Assembly (NCBI RefSeq): GCF_040515995.1
Contig: NZ_CP159485.1
Location: forward strand, 1,612,001-1,676,000
Source: Proteinivorax hydrogeniformans
GTDB lineage: Bacteria > Bacillota > Proteinivoracia > Proteinivoracales > Proteinivoracaceae
Direction of reading: 5' to 3'
DNA: 64,000 bases
How positions within the stretch are numbered: position 1 is the first letter of the stretch; the number at the start of each line of letters is the position of its first letter. Positions 23,970 to 31,486 of this stretch are shown here, one piece after another. The notes under the pieces were generated by a model. That model saw nothing but the letters and a program-made list of their open reading frames with translations, did no database searches and had not been told where the DNA came from. The position numbers and the translations under genes are program-made.

Positions 23970-24878
23970 TTATTTATGGGCGATTCCTACCAGTTGGTTT
24001 ATATCTTCAATATCATTTTCCTCTAGGTACATCTCTAACCCTTCAATGATTTCTTGACAAGCCAATGGATTGACAAAATTTCCAGTCCCTACAGCAACCA
24101 TTTGGGCCCCCGCCATGATAAATTCCAATGCGTCCTGCGAGTTAACTATTCCTCCCATACCTATAATAGGTATATCGATATGAGGATAAACCTGATAAAC
24201 CATTCTTAAAGCTACAGGCTTTATTGCAGGACCTGAAAGTCCTCCAAAGGTGTTACTTAGCACCGGCCTTCTCTTCTTTGTATCTATAGACATACCTAAC
24301 AAAGTATTGATTAAAGAAATCCCGTGGGCTCCTCCATTTTGGGCAGCTTGTGCAATGGATACTATATCTGCAACATTAGGGGTTAACTTGATGATAATCG
24401 GTTTTGAAGTTACTGCCACTGTTTTGCGTGTGACCTCTTCTACAACCTTAGGATCTGTTCCAAAGGCAATACCCCCTTCTGCGACATTAGGACAGCTTAG
24501 ATTTACCTCTATGGCATCAACTTCAGTACTGTCTAAAAATCTTACAATCTCCACATACTCATCAACATCTTTGCCAGCCACATTGGCAAAAACTGTACAT
24601 CCATCTTCTTTCAACTTAGGCAGGTGCTCTTTAGCAAAAAACTCCACCCCAGGATTTTGCAGACCTACACAGTTTAGCATGCCGCTAGGGGTTTCTATGC
24701 TGCGTCCAGGAGGATTGCCCTCCTTCTCATTTAGCGTCATACCCTTTGAAGTGATAGCCCCTAAAATATTAGGGTTATAAAACCTTTTATACTCTGAGCC
24801 AAACCCATAAGTCCCTGATCCTACAGTTACTGGATTTTTCAATTTAAGTCCCGCAAAGTTTGTAGCTAAATTAGTCAT
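23970..24878 (-). CDS. pyrD: Dihydroorotate dehydrogenase B catalytic subunit PyrD
   Basis: This class 1B enzyme oxidises dihydroorotate to orotate with FMN and passes electrons to PyrK. It contains the ITSKGMT FMN loop near residue 43, NLSCPNV near 126-132 with the catalytic Cys of the 1B class, and the phosphate-binding IIGMGGIVNSQDALEF and AVGTGNF motifs. The start is the ATG at 24878 (302 residues), which has GAGGAGG 7 bases upstream; this overlaps the pyrK end by 8 bases. Confidence 0.95.
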   Translation of the reverse strand: MTNLATNFAGLKLKNPVTVGSGTYGFGSEYKRFYNPNILGAITSKGMTLNEKEGNPPGRSIETPSGMLNCVGLQNPGVEFFAKEHLPKLKEDGCTVFANVAGKDVDEYVEIVRFLDSTEVDAIEVNLSCPNVAEGGIAFGTDPKVVEEVTRKTVAVTSKPIIIKLTPNVADIVSIAQAAQNGGAHGISLINTLLGMSIDTKKRRPVLSNTFGGLSGPAIKPVALRMVYQVYPHIDIPIIGMGGIVNSQDALEFIMAGAQMVAVGTGNFVNPLACQEIIEGLEMYLEENDIEDINQLVGIAHK

Positions 24879-25581
24879 TAAAAACAACCTCCTCTATAGG
24901 AAAAACCGGACCATCGCTACACACTAGCTTATATCCATGTTTAGTTTGACAGTTGCAAACAAGGCAAGCCCCAACTCCACAAGCCATATGCTGCTCAATA
25001 GAGATTTGACCGGGTATATTTTTCTCTTTGCAAACCTGTTGCAGCGCTTTAAGCATTCCTTCAGGACCACAGGCTATTACATAGTCATAAGATTTGCCCA
25101 CCTTTGAATTTACAAACCTATCTATTACTGTCTCCCCTTTGGATGCGAAACTTTTGTATATCTTGTTTGGGAATTTATCATGCAAAAATTCATCGTTGTT
25201 ATACCCTAAAAAAACATCTGCTTTATCTAGTGCTTGAGCTACTGAAAGAATTGGAGCTATCCCCATTCCCCCTCCTAATATAGCAATCTTTTTATTTTTG
25301 ATATCTAGATTAAAACCTCTCCCTAAAGGTGGCGAAAACCTTATTTCACTACCTTTAATCCTTTTGCTAAGCCATTTAGTTCCTTCACCCACCACTTTAT
25401 AAACTAGCACAAAACTTTCTTTTTTACTTTGGCAAACGCTTATAGGTCGTGGTAACAACTTGCCATCACATACCACATTGATAAACTGTCCTGGCTTTGC
25501 AGAAAGATTTGAGTACTTAATCTCCATTTCAAATATATCATCAGCTAACAGTTGATTTTTTTCTATCTTACCTGTAAGCAT
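24871..25581 (-). CDS. pyrK: Dihydroorotate dehydrogenase B electron transfer subunit PyrK
   Basis: PyrK carries FAD and a [2Fe-2S] cluster and links PyrD to NAD+. The 236-residue protein shows the FAD motif RPISVCQ near residue 50, the nucleotide-binding GGGMGIAPI near 102-110, ACGPEGM near 165, and the cluster ligands CGVGACLVCNC followed by a fourth cysteine (LVCSDGP). It is translationally coupled with pyrD, as in other Firmicutes. Confidence 0.95.
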   Translation of the reverse strand: MLTGKIEKNQLLADDIFEMEIKYSNLSAKPGQFINVVCDGKLLPRPISVCQSKKESFVLVYKVVGEGTKWLSKRIKGSEIRFSPPLGRGFNLDIKNKKIAILGGGMGIAPILSVAQALDKADVFLGYNNDEFLHDKFPNKIYKSFASKGETVIDRFVNSKVGKSYDYVIACGPEGMLKALQQVCKEKNIPGQISIEQHMACGVGACLVCNCQTKHGYKLVCSDGPVFPIEEVVFND

Positions 25582-25582
25582 A

Positions 25583-26473
25583 TTATTTGCCCCTCTTTTG
25601 AGCTAAAGCAGAGTTTATATCTTTTATCATGTTTTCTAAGCTCTTTTTAGCAAACTTTGCATAATCTTTTTCATCTGCTTTAACTTTTTTATAGTAGGAA
25701 GTAATACCCCTTGATGAATTTACAACGGCACCTAGCCCTCCATCATCAAAGGCATCTACGATATCTTTACCGCTACCTCCTTGGGCACCATAGCCTGGAA
25801 CTAGCATAAAACCTTTTTGTTTCTTTCGTAGCTCAGCTAGCTGGGCTGGATGAGTAGCACCCACCACTACACCCATATCAGAGTATTCTCCCTTACAATC
25901 TTCATCTAAAGTAGCTATAATGTCGCTAATTTTATGGTAAACCTTTTGACCTCCTTCAACCTCTAGATCCTGTAGTTCTGCGGACGAAGGGTTAGATGTT
26001 TTTAGCAAAATGAAAAGACCTTTCCCCTCTTTTTTAGCTACATCTACAAAAGGCGTTAACCCATCTGTTCCAAACAAGGGGTTTACTGTGATGCTATCTA
26101 TGGAAGGCTCCTGAAGAAGACCTTCTGCGTATGCTAAAGCTGTGCTACCTATATCCCCCCTTTTCACATCAGCTATGGTTAGAACATCTTTTTCTTTACA
26201 ATACTTTAAGGTTTCATAAAAGGCTTCAATCCCTGCCAACCCGTAGCGCTCATAAAATGCCACCTGAACCTTTATGGCAGGCGTTAAATCAGCCACACTG
26301 TCTATTATATTTTTGTTGAACTCCAAAAACATCTGAGGGATGTTTTCCTTTTGCACCGATACATTATACTTTTTTTGTAAAAACTCAGGCATCATTTCCA
26401 TGGTAGGATCTAACCCCACCACACATGGGTTGTTTTTTTCTTTTATTGCTTTAGAAAGCTTTGCTGCAAACAT
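25583..26473 (-). CDS. pyrF: Orotidine 5'-phosphate decarboxylase PyrF (subfamily 2)
   Basis: PyrF decarboxylates OMP to UMP. The active-site motif IADVKRGDIGSTA lies near residue 90-102 and CVVGLDPTMEMMPEF near 17-31, typical of the longer (about 300 residues) subfamily 2 of OMP decarboxylases. The start at 26473 is chosen because AGAAGGAGGGG, which overlaps the end of pyrC, lies 5 bases upstream; the ATG is one base after the pyrC stop. Confidence 0.95.
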   Translation of the reverse strand: MFAAKLSKAIKEKNNPCVVGLDPTMEMMPEFLQKKYNVSVQKENIPQMFLEFNKNIIDSVADLTPAIKVQVAFYERYGLAGIEAFYETLKYCKEKDVLTIADVKRGDIGSTALAYAEGLLQEPSIDSITVNPLFGTDGLTPFVDVAKKEGKGLFILLKTSNPSSAELQDLEVEGGQKVYHKISDIIATLDEDCKGEYSDMGVVVGATHPAQLAELRKKQKGFMLVPGYGAQGGSGKDIVDAFDDGGLGAVVNSSRGITSYYKKVKADEKDYAKFAKKSLENMIKDINSALAQKRGK

Positions 26474-26474
26474 A

Positions 26475-27731
26475 TTACCCCTCCTTCTCATTATTTTTAT
26501 AAGCTATGTTCCCATCGACTATAGTCATGTGAACATCACCCTTTCCTGCTTTAAAGGCAAAGGGTGTTTTTTGTCCCTTAGAAAATCTAGGTTTTTCTTC
26601 TATGATATACTCTTTATCCATATCAACTATGGTAAGGTCAGCTGGTACACCTTGTTTAATTTCTCCGCCTGTAAGCCCTAATATTTTATGGGGTTTTTCG
26701 CTTAATAACTCCACAACTTTAGCTAGTGTAAGCTTCCCTTTGTTGACTAAATCCAACATAAGCTTTGCTGTAGTCTCTAACCCTACAATTCCAAATGGAG
26801 ATTTTTCAACCTCCATTTTCTCCTCAGGACTATGAGGTGCATGATCTGTAGCTACTGCATCTATTACTCCAGTTTTTATTGCATCTAAAACAGCTAGCCT
26901 GTCTGCTTCGCTTCTAAGAGGAGGGTTAACCTTTGCAATTGCCCCCATTTCTTCAACAGCTTTGTCGGTTAATAAAAAGTGATGGGGGCAAGCCTCCGCT
27001 GTAACTGGCACTCCATTTCTTTTAGCTTCTGCTATAAGATTTACACTTTCTTTAGTACTAACATGCGCTATATGCACAGGTGTATTATGCCTTTTAGCAA
27101 GCCCTATCTCCCTTTTGACCATCTGCCACTCAGATTTGTTGGAAATGCCTTTTATCCCTAATTTTTCGCTTACTTCACCTTTATTTATATGTCCGTCTTC
27201 TTTTACTTCACAGTGAGAAACAATAGTCTTATTCAAACTACTACCTTTTAATAGCGCCTTTTCCATCATATCTTTTTCTACTACCGGCTGACCGTCATCT
27301 GAAAATCCAATCACCATATCAGATACAGCCTCAAAATTTACTAATTCTCTACCTTGCTGCTGAAAAGTTTTGCTAGAAAAAGCAAACACTTTACATACAC
27401 CCTCTTTTTTTCCCCTTTCAAGAAATCTAGCAATTTCTTTTTTGTTATCTAATACTGGGTTGGTGTTTGGCATGGCACAAACCGCCGTAAACCCACCTGC
27501 CACTGCTGCCTTTGTCCCCGACTCTATATTTTCTTTATATTCTTGCCCGGGGGTACGTAGGTGAGTATGGATATCTATAAATCCAGGGAGCACAACTTTG
27601 CCTGTAATATCTACAGATGGTAGGTCTTTTTCTATCTTATCTGAAATCTTTACTATCTTGCCACTTTCCACTAAAATATCTGCTTTGCTTAGCTTACCTT
27701 TTATAAAGATACTTCCATTTTTAAAGAGCAT
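26475..27731 (-). CDS. pyrC: Dihydroorotase PyrC (class I)
   Basis: PyrC cyclises carbamoyl aspartate to dihydroorotate. The 418-residue amidohydrolase has DIHTHLRTPGQE near residue 52-63 (zinc ligands), further ligands in SHCEVKEDGH and HIAHVSTKES, and ATDHAPHSPEEK near 294-305. It is the first gene of the operon. Its start is overlapped by a 31-codon leader ORF that ends 11 bases into pyrC, so translation of the two is probably coupled. Confidence 0.95.
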   Translation of the reverse strand: MLFKNGSIFIKGKLSKADILVESGKIVKISDKIEKDLPSVDITGKVVLPGFIDIHTHLRTPGQEYKENIESGTKAAVAGGFTAVCAMPNTNPVLDNKKEIARFLERGKKEGVCKVFAFSSKTFQQQGRELVNFEAVSDMVIGFSDDGQPVVEKDMMEKALLKGSSLNKTIVSHCEVKEDGHINKGEVSEKLGIKGISNKSEWQMVKREIGLAKRHNTPVHIAHVSTKESVNLIAEAKRNGVPVTAEACPHHFLLTDKAVEEMGAIAKVNPPLRSEADRLAVLDAIKTGVIDAVATDHAPHSPEEKMEVEKSPFGIVGLETTAKLMLDLVNKGKLTLAKVVELLSEKPHKILGLTGGEIKQGVPADLTIVDMDKEYIIEEKPRFSKGQKTPFAFKAGKGDVHMTIVDGNIAYKNNEKEG

Positions 27732-27816
27732 CTCTTTTCCCCCTTTTTTGCATAAAAAAAGACAACAAACCTAAGTGTGGGGTCTGTTGTTTCTGTTGTA
27801 TAGTTAGCTTTAACAT
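27721..27816 (-). CDS. pyrC leader ORF (31 codons)
   Basis: ATG at 27816 with AGGAGG 8 bases upstream. The frame includes the whole attenuator hairpin and its T-run and ends at the TAA at 27723-27721, inside the first codons of pyrC in another frame. The peptide (MLKLTIQQKQQTPHLGLLSF to the basic end QKRGKRDAL) has no recognised function. A ribosome on this frame would cover the terminator and deliver itself to the pyrC start. Confidence 0.65.
   Translation of the reverse strand: MLKLTIQQKQQTPHLGLLSFFMQKRGKRDAL
27754..27790 (-). terminator. Attenuator terminator inside the pyrC leader ORF
   Basis: ACAACAGACC (27790-27781) pairs with GGTTTGTTGT (27771-27762), ten pairs with one G-U, followed by CTTTTTTT (27761-27754). 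It lies between the leader start and pyrC, so it can stop operon transcription. Confidence 0.85.
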
Positions 27817-27832
27817 GATATTTTCCTCCTTT

Positions 27833-27850
27833 TTAGTCTCTCTGGACTAA
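27833..27850 (-). promoter_or_regulatory. PyrR-type RNA hairpin before the leader ORF
   Basis: TTAGTCCAGAGAGACTAA forms a six-pair stem with loop CAGAGA and fits the PyrR binding-loop consensus (UCCNGNGAGG) closely. Its 3' end lies two bases before the AGGAGG of the leader ORF (27830-27825), so a bound PyrR could keep ribosomes away. Confidence 0.75.
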
Positions 27851-27885
27851 TTTTAAAAAAGGTTACTTATATTTAGACAAAATTT

Positions 27886-27904
27886 TTTTGCCTCTCGGGC
27901 AAAA
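27886..27904 (-). promoter_or_regulatory. Second PyrR-like hairpin in the pyrC leader
   Basis: On the minus strand TTTTGCC pairs with GGCAAAA around the loop CGAGA; the sequence GCCCGAGAGG resembles the PyrR loop consensus. It lies 35 bases upstream of the first hairpin. A candidate promoter, TTGACA-N17-TAAGCT, is further upstream (about 27957-27929). Confidence 0.45.
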
Positions 27905-28029
27905 TTAAAATTTACTAGCTTGCAATAAAGCTTACACCCTAGCATCTCATTTGTCAAGGATAAAATTACAAAAGGTAACTCCCCTTAAACATCTCTGCAA
28001 ATTCTGTTAGGTAAAAGCTAAAAAAATGT

Positions 28030-28104
28030 TTGCAATTTTTTTTAGGATATGCTATAGTTTTTGACAAGAAATATTCACTTTCTTTAATTCGGTCCAGAGA
28101 GGCC
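28030..28104 (+). promoter_or_regulatory. pyrB promoter and PyrR-type hairpin at the ribosome binding site
   Basis: The promoter is TTGCAA (28030-28035), 17 bases, TATAGT (28053-28058). In the short leader, GGTCCAGAGAGGCC (28091-28104) forms a stem around CAGAGA and repeats the core TCCAGAGAG of the pyrC hairpin. It lies four bases before AAGGAGG of pyrB. No terminator is seen between it and pyrB, so control here would be by blocking translation. Confidence 0.7.
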
Positions 28105-28122
28105 ATAAGGAGGTCAACAACA

Positions 28123-29058
28123 ATGAAATTAAACTGTAAACATTTGTGTCATTCTTTAGATTTATCTTTGGAGGAGTTAGACTATCTTTTTAATTTAGCA
28201 AAAGAAATGAAAAAAAATCCTGCTAAGTATAGCAACTCACTAGCAGGACATATTTTAGGAACGTTGTTTTTTGAACCCAGTACTCGAACCCGACTTAGCT
28301 TTGAATCTGCAATGCTTAGGTTGGGTGGTCAAGTGTTGGGTTTTTCTGATTCCGATCAAAGTTCTGCAAAAAAAGGGGAAGGCCTTTGGGACACCGTAAG
28401 AGTTATGGACGGGTATTGCGATATTATGGTTATACGCCATCCAAAAGAGGGTTCCTCATTATTAGCGTCAGAGTACTCACAGGTGCCTGTTATAAACGGT
28501 GGTGACGGAGGACATCAACATCCCACTCAAACTCTTACCGACTTATTTACAATAGTTACTGAAAAAGGTAGTTTAGAAAACAAAAACTTTGCTTTTGTAG
28601 GAGACTTAAAGCATGGGCGAACTGTTCATTCTACACTGCTTGCTTTAGCTAGATATAAAGGAAACAAGTTTACACTTATCTCTCCTTCAGAGCTTAAAAT
28701 TCCTGCTTACCTAAGAGAACAACTTACTAAAATGGGCGCAGAGTTTGAAGAAAGCACAGACTTAAAATCAGCAATTTCTGATGCCGATGTGCTATATTCG
28801 ACGAGAATTCAAAAAGAACGCTTTTTCAATGAAGAAGACTATCTAAAACTAAAAGATAACTACATCATCAACAACTGTGTGTTATCACACGGCAAAAAAG
28901 ATATGCTTGTCCTTCACCCCTTACCTAGAGTTAATGAGATTTCAATAGAAGTGGATAGCGACCCACGAGCTGGTTTTTTCCGCCAAGCAAAGCTGGGAGT
29001 CTATATTCGCATGGCATTAATTCATACACTAATTAAAGGGGGACATACCAATGCTTAA
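28123..29058 (+). CDS. pyrB: Aspartate carbamoyltransferase catalytic subunit PyrB
   Basis: PyrB makes carbamoyl aspartate from carbamoyl phosphate and aspartate. The 311-residue protein has the carbamoyl phosphate motif STRTRLSFE near residue 52-60, HPTQTLTDL near 133-141 and HPLPRVNEI near 266. The start at 28123 is set by AAGGAGG; an upstream in-frame ATG at 28030 would lie inside the promoter and is rejected. pyrI follows with an 8-base overlap, which predicts the allosteric class of enzyme. Confidence 0.95.
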   Translation: MKLNCKHLCHSLDLSLEELDYLFNLAKEMKKNPAKYSNSLAGHILGTLFFEPSTRTRLSFESAMLRLGGQVLGFSDSDQSSAKKGEGLWDTVRVMDGYCDIMVIRHPKEGSSLLASEYSQVPVINGGDGGHQHPTQTLTDLFTIVTEKGSLENKNFAFVGDLKHGRTVHSTLLALARYKGNKFTLISPSELKIPAYLREQLTKMGAEFEESTDLKSAISDADVLYSTRIQKERFFNEEDYLKLKDNYIINNCVLSHGKKDMLVLHPLPRVNEISIEVDSDPRAGFFRQAKLGVYIRMALIHTLIKGGHTNA

Positions 29059-29485
29059 GGTAGCATCTATAAAAAATGGTGTTGTAATTGACCATATTAC
29101 TCCAGGAAACGGATTAAAAATCTTTTCAAAACTAAACTTAAAAGATATCGACGAGCCTGTTATTTTGCTAAGAAATGCAGACAGTTCAAAAGCTGGTAAA
29201 AAAGATGTGGTCAAAATTGAAAATTTCTATGACCTTCCTCTTGAATACCTTGGAATTTTAGATAGCAACATAACAATTAACTATATCAAAGATGAAAAAA
29301 TAATTGACAAAAAGAGCGTATCTTTACCTTTGAAAATTAAAGGCATAGTAAAATGTAAAAACCCAAGGTGTATAAGTTTTGAGCAAAAGGATGTTTCACC
29401 TGAGTTTACGTTAAACAACAGAGAAGACGGATATATTTGCTCCTACTGCGAAGAAACTACTAGCTTAAAAAGGATAAAATTATAA
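29051..29485 (+). CDS. pyrI: Aspartate carbamoyltransferase regulatory subunit PyrI
   Basis: PyrI binds nucleotides (CTP/ATP in known enzymes) and a structural zinc. The 144-residue protein has the N-terminal allosteric domain (VIDHITPGNGLKI) and the zinc site CKNPRC and CSYC, near residues 107-112 and 132-135. It overlaps pyrB by 8 bases and so is co-translated. Presence of pyrI means feedback inhibition on top of the PyrR-type RNA control. Confidence 0.95.
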   Translation: MLKVASIKNGVVIDHITPGNGLKIFSKLNLKDIDEPVILLRNADSSKAGKKDVVKIENFYDLPLEYLGILDSNITINYIKDEKIIDKKSVSLPLKIKGIVKCKNPRCISFEQKDVSPEFTLNNREDGYICSYCEETTSLKRIKL

Positions 29486-29535
29486 AGTGAAACTTCAATC
29501 AGTGGGGGCTTACAACCAGTTATCCTGCGATAAAA
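29483..29535 (+). repeat. Recurrent 3'-intergenic motif, copy 1
   Basis: Starting at the pyrI stop, AAAGTGAAACTTCAATCAGT, then GGGGGC, CCAGTTATCCTG and GATAAA. Related sequences follow the terpene-cyclase gene (52.8 kb) and the gene at 55.8 kb; in all three they begin at the stop codon and precede a terminator. Confidence 0.5.
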
Positions 29536-29537
29536 GA

Positions 29538-29575
29538 AAGGCAACTTTGCACTCTAGCGAAGTTGCCTTCTTTAT
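29538..29575 (+). terminator. Terminator of pyrBI
   Basis: AAGGCAACTT pairs with AAGTTGCCTT, followed by CTTTAT. Confidence 0.8.
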
Positions 29576-29627
29576 GCTCACTATTTTACTGATGTAGCTT
29601 ATAAGAAGGGTGATAAAAGGTAATCTT

Positions 29628-30251
29628 TTAGTTTTTTAAGTAATATATTGCCAACTGGGTTCTATCTCTTAAGCTGAGTTTGTCTAACAAGGTAGTTATA
29701 TAATTTCTTACCGTACCCGGACTTAGATGCAAGATATCGGCGATTTCCTTGTTGGAAAGTCCCTCAGCTACAAGCTCTAGTATCTCTATTTCTCTATGAC
29801 TTAAATTTTGATCTACGGTGAAATCGCTTTTTTCTTCCTTAAGCATTCCTTTTAAATTATCTATTACATCACTATCTAAAATTGAATTACCACCCTTATA
29901 TATAGAGCGAACAGCATCAACTATATCTTCAGACCTTTGACTTTTTAAAATATAACCGTTAGCACCACTTTTTATCGCCTTTGCTATATAGCTTTGTTCT
30001 TTAAAAGTTGTTAAAATTAGAATTTTAGCATGCTGATATTTATCTTTAATAACCTTTGTAGCTTCTACTCCGTCCATTTCAGGCATCCTTATATCCATGA
30101 GAATAACATCAGGACACAGCTTCAAAGTTAAATCAATCGATTCTTTTCCGTTTTTTGCTGTAGCTATAACTTCTATATCTTCCTCTAAATCTAAAATCAT
30201 TTTTAAAGAGTCCCTTATAAGGCCATCATCATCAACTATTAACACTTTCAA
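29628..30251 (-). CDS. NarL/LuxR-type response regulator
   Basis: The receiver domain shows VDDDG near residue 6, the phosphorylated Asp in DVILMDIRMPEMDG near 48-60, and LTTFKEQ with the conserved Lys near 99. The C-terminal LuxR helix-turn-helix is LSHREIEILELVAEGLSNKE onward. The start used here is TTG at 30251, 9 bases after GGAAGGGG; ATG at 30260 directly abuts that site. The gene overlaps the histidine kinase gene, and an ABC exporter operon lies upstream on the same strand, its likely target. Confidence 0.9.
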   Translation of the reverse strand: MKVLIVDDDGLIRDSLKMILDLEEDIEVIATAKNGKESIDLTLKLCPDVILMDIRMPEMDGVEATKVIKDKYQHAKILILTTFKEQSYIAKAIKSGANGYILKSQRSEDIVDAVRSIYKGGNSILDSDVIDNLKGMLKEEKSDFTVDQNLSHREIEILELVAEGLSNKEIADILHLSPGTVRNYITTLLDKLSLRDRTQLAIYYLKN

Positions 30252-31338
30252 ATAGCACATCCCCTTCCTTGCTATTTTGAGGTAGTAAAAAAACCATTAA
30301 AAACCCTTTTTCAGAGCTTATAGATATAGTACCACCAGCATATTTCACTCTCTCCTTAATAGCAGACAATCCTAAATTCTCCTTTATATTGCCTTGACAG
30401 CCCCGTCCATTATCTTTAACAAAAACTCTAGTAAACTTTGGATTGCTGTTTATAGAAATCTCCACATCTGTTGCGTTAGAGTGTTTAACTACATTTGTAA
30501 GAGCTTCCTTAATATTAAAGTAAATAATCCCTAAGTGCGAAGAGGATATTTGATTAAAATCTCCTTGCTTATTATACCGGATCTTACAAAAATTAAAGTT
30601 GTTTATTAAATTGTCAACAAGCCCAATATTTATATCCTCTTTAGGCTTTAAATCATGTACTGTAGTTCTCAGCAATTCTAAACTTGACCTCATTTTTTCT
30701 ATACAGTCTTCCAACATTTTTTCCGCTTTGTCTTCTTCTCGTTTAAACACTTTTTTTATAGCCTGTAGTTGAAAAAGCTGCCCTGCTATACAATGGCCTA
30801 GCTCATCATGGAGTCGAACAGCTATTCTGTTTCGCTCTTTAAGCCCAGCTAAGTACACAGTTTGATTATTAGATTCTAGCAAATTTTGTTTTGCTTTCTC
30901 TAAGCTGTACCTTAATTTTCTTTCTTTATCATAGGCTTCCTTAAGATTGACCTTGCTGTCATAAAGGGCTCTAGATGTTTTGGCAAAATACCAGCTTATT
31001 AGTAGTAAAAACACTGACCACACCAGAAACTCTAATTCTAAAGTTAAGGCGACAGCTAAAATTGGTAAAGCAAAGATTTCTAGTCTATTGAAAAAAACTT
31101 CATATAACCCCAAGGCCAACAACGGGCTATAGACAGGGTTTAAAATGCTTGCAAAAATTATGATAATAACTTGGCCCACCAAAGCAGCCTTATTATATTT
31201 GGAAAATTTGTCGCGATAAAGGATTATAATTAGTAACAACAAAGTTATTATAACATCTAGGTAGCTTAATTTCTGATAGGTGATTAAATTAACTATCACA
31301 AATATTAAATAAATAAGTTTTAGGTATAAACTTTTCAT
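30232..31338 (-). CDS. Sensor histidine kinase (HisKA_3/HPK7 type)
   Basis: The 368-residue kinase has five or six N-terminal membrane segments (to about residue 125), a coiled-coil linker, the phosphoacceptor box RNRIAVRLHDELGHCIAG near residue 169-186 and an HATPase domain with EALTNVVKHSNAT, VKDNGRG and NLGLSAIKERV. There is no extracellular sensor domain, so it may sense the membrane or a partner transporter, as LiaS or DesK do. It pairs with the overlapping response regulator. Confidence 0.9.
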   Translation of the reverse strand: MKSLYLKLIYLIFVIVNLITYQKLSYLDVIITLLLLIIILYRDKFSKYNKAALVGQVIIIIFASILNPVYSPLLALGLYEVFFNRLEIFALPILAVALTLELEFLVWSVFLLLISWYFAKTSRALYDSKVNLKEAYDKERKLRYSLEKAKQNLLESNNQTVYLAGLKERNRIAVRLHDELGHCIAGQLFQLQAIKKVFKREEDKAEKMLEDCIEKMRSSLELLRTTVHDLKPKEDINIGLVDNLINNFNFCKIRYNKQGDFNQISSSHLGIIYFNIKEALTNVVKHSNATDVEISINSNPKFTRVFVKDNGRGCQGNIKENLGLSAIKERVKYAGGTISISSEKGFLMVFLLPQNSKEGDVLFESVNS

Positions 31339-31447
31339 TTTACAACACTACTTTCGCAACCTTTTATTTATAATTTATCATTAAATATCAACCTGGTAAA
31401 GTCCCAAGCTTATCTTTACTATATCGCATCGTACATCAGTTATTAAT

Positions 31448-31486
31448 AAAGGTCTAGTTGGCTAAAACTCAACTAGACCTTTTATT
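31448..31486 (-). terminator. Terminator after the ABC exporter operon
   Basis: AAAGGTCTAGTTG (31448-31460) pairs with CAACTAGACCTTT (31470-31482). T-runs occur on both sides, so it can act in both directions. It separates the exporter from the kinase/regulator pair. Confidence 0.8.

Noticed and set aside
28030-28122. N-terminal extension of PyrB from an upstream ATG
   Set aside because: The extension would overlap the promoter and the PyrR-type hairpin, and the AAGGAGG site clearly sets the start at 28123.
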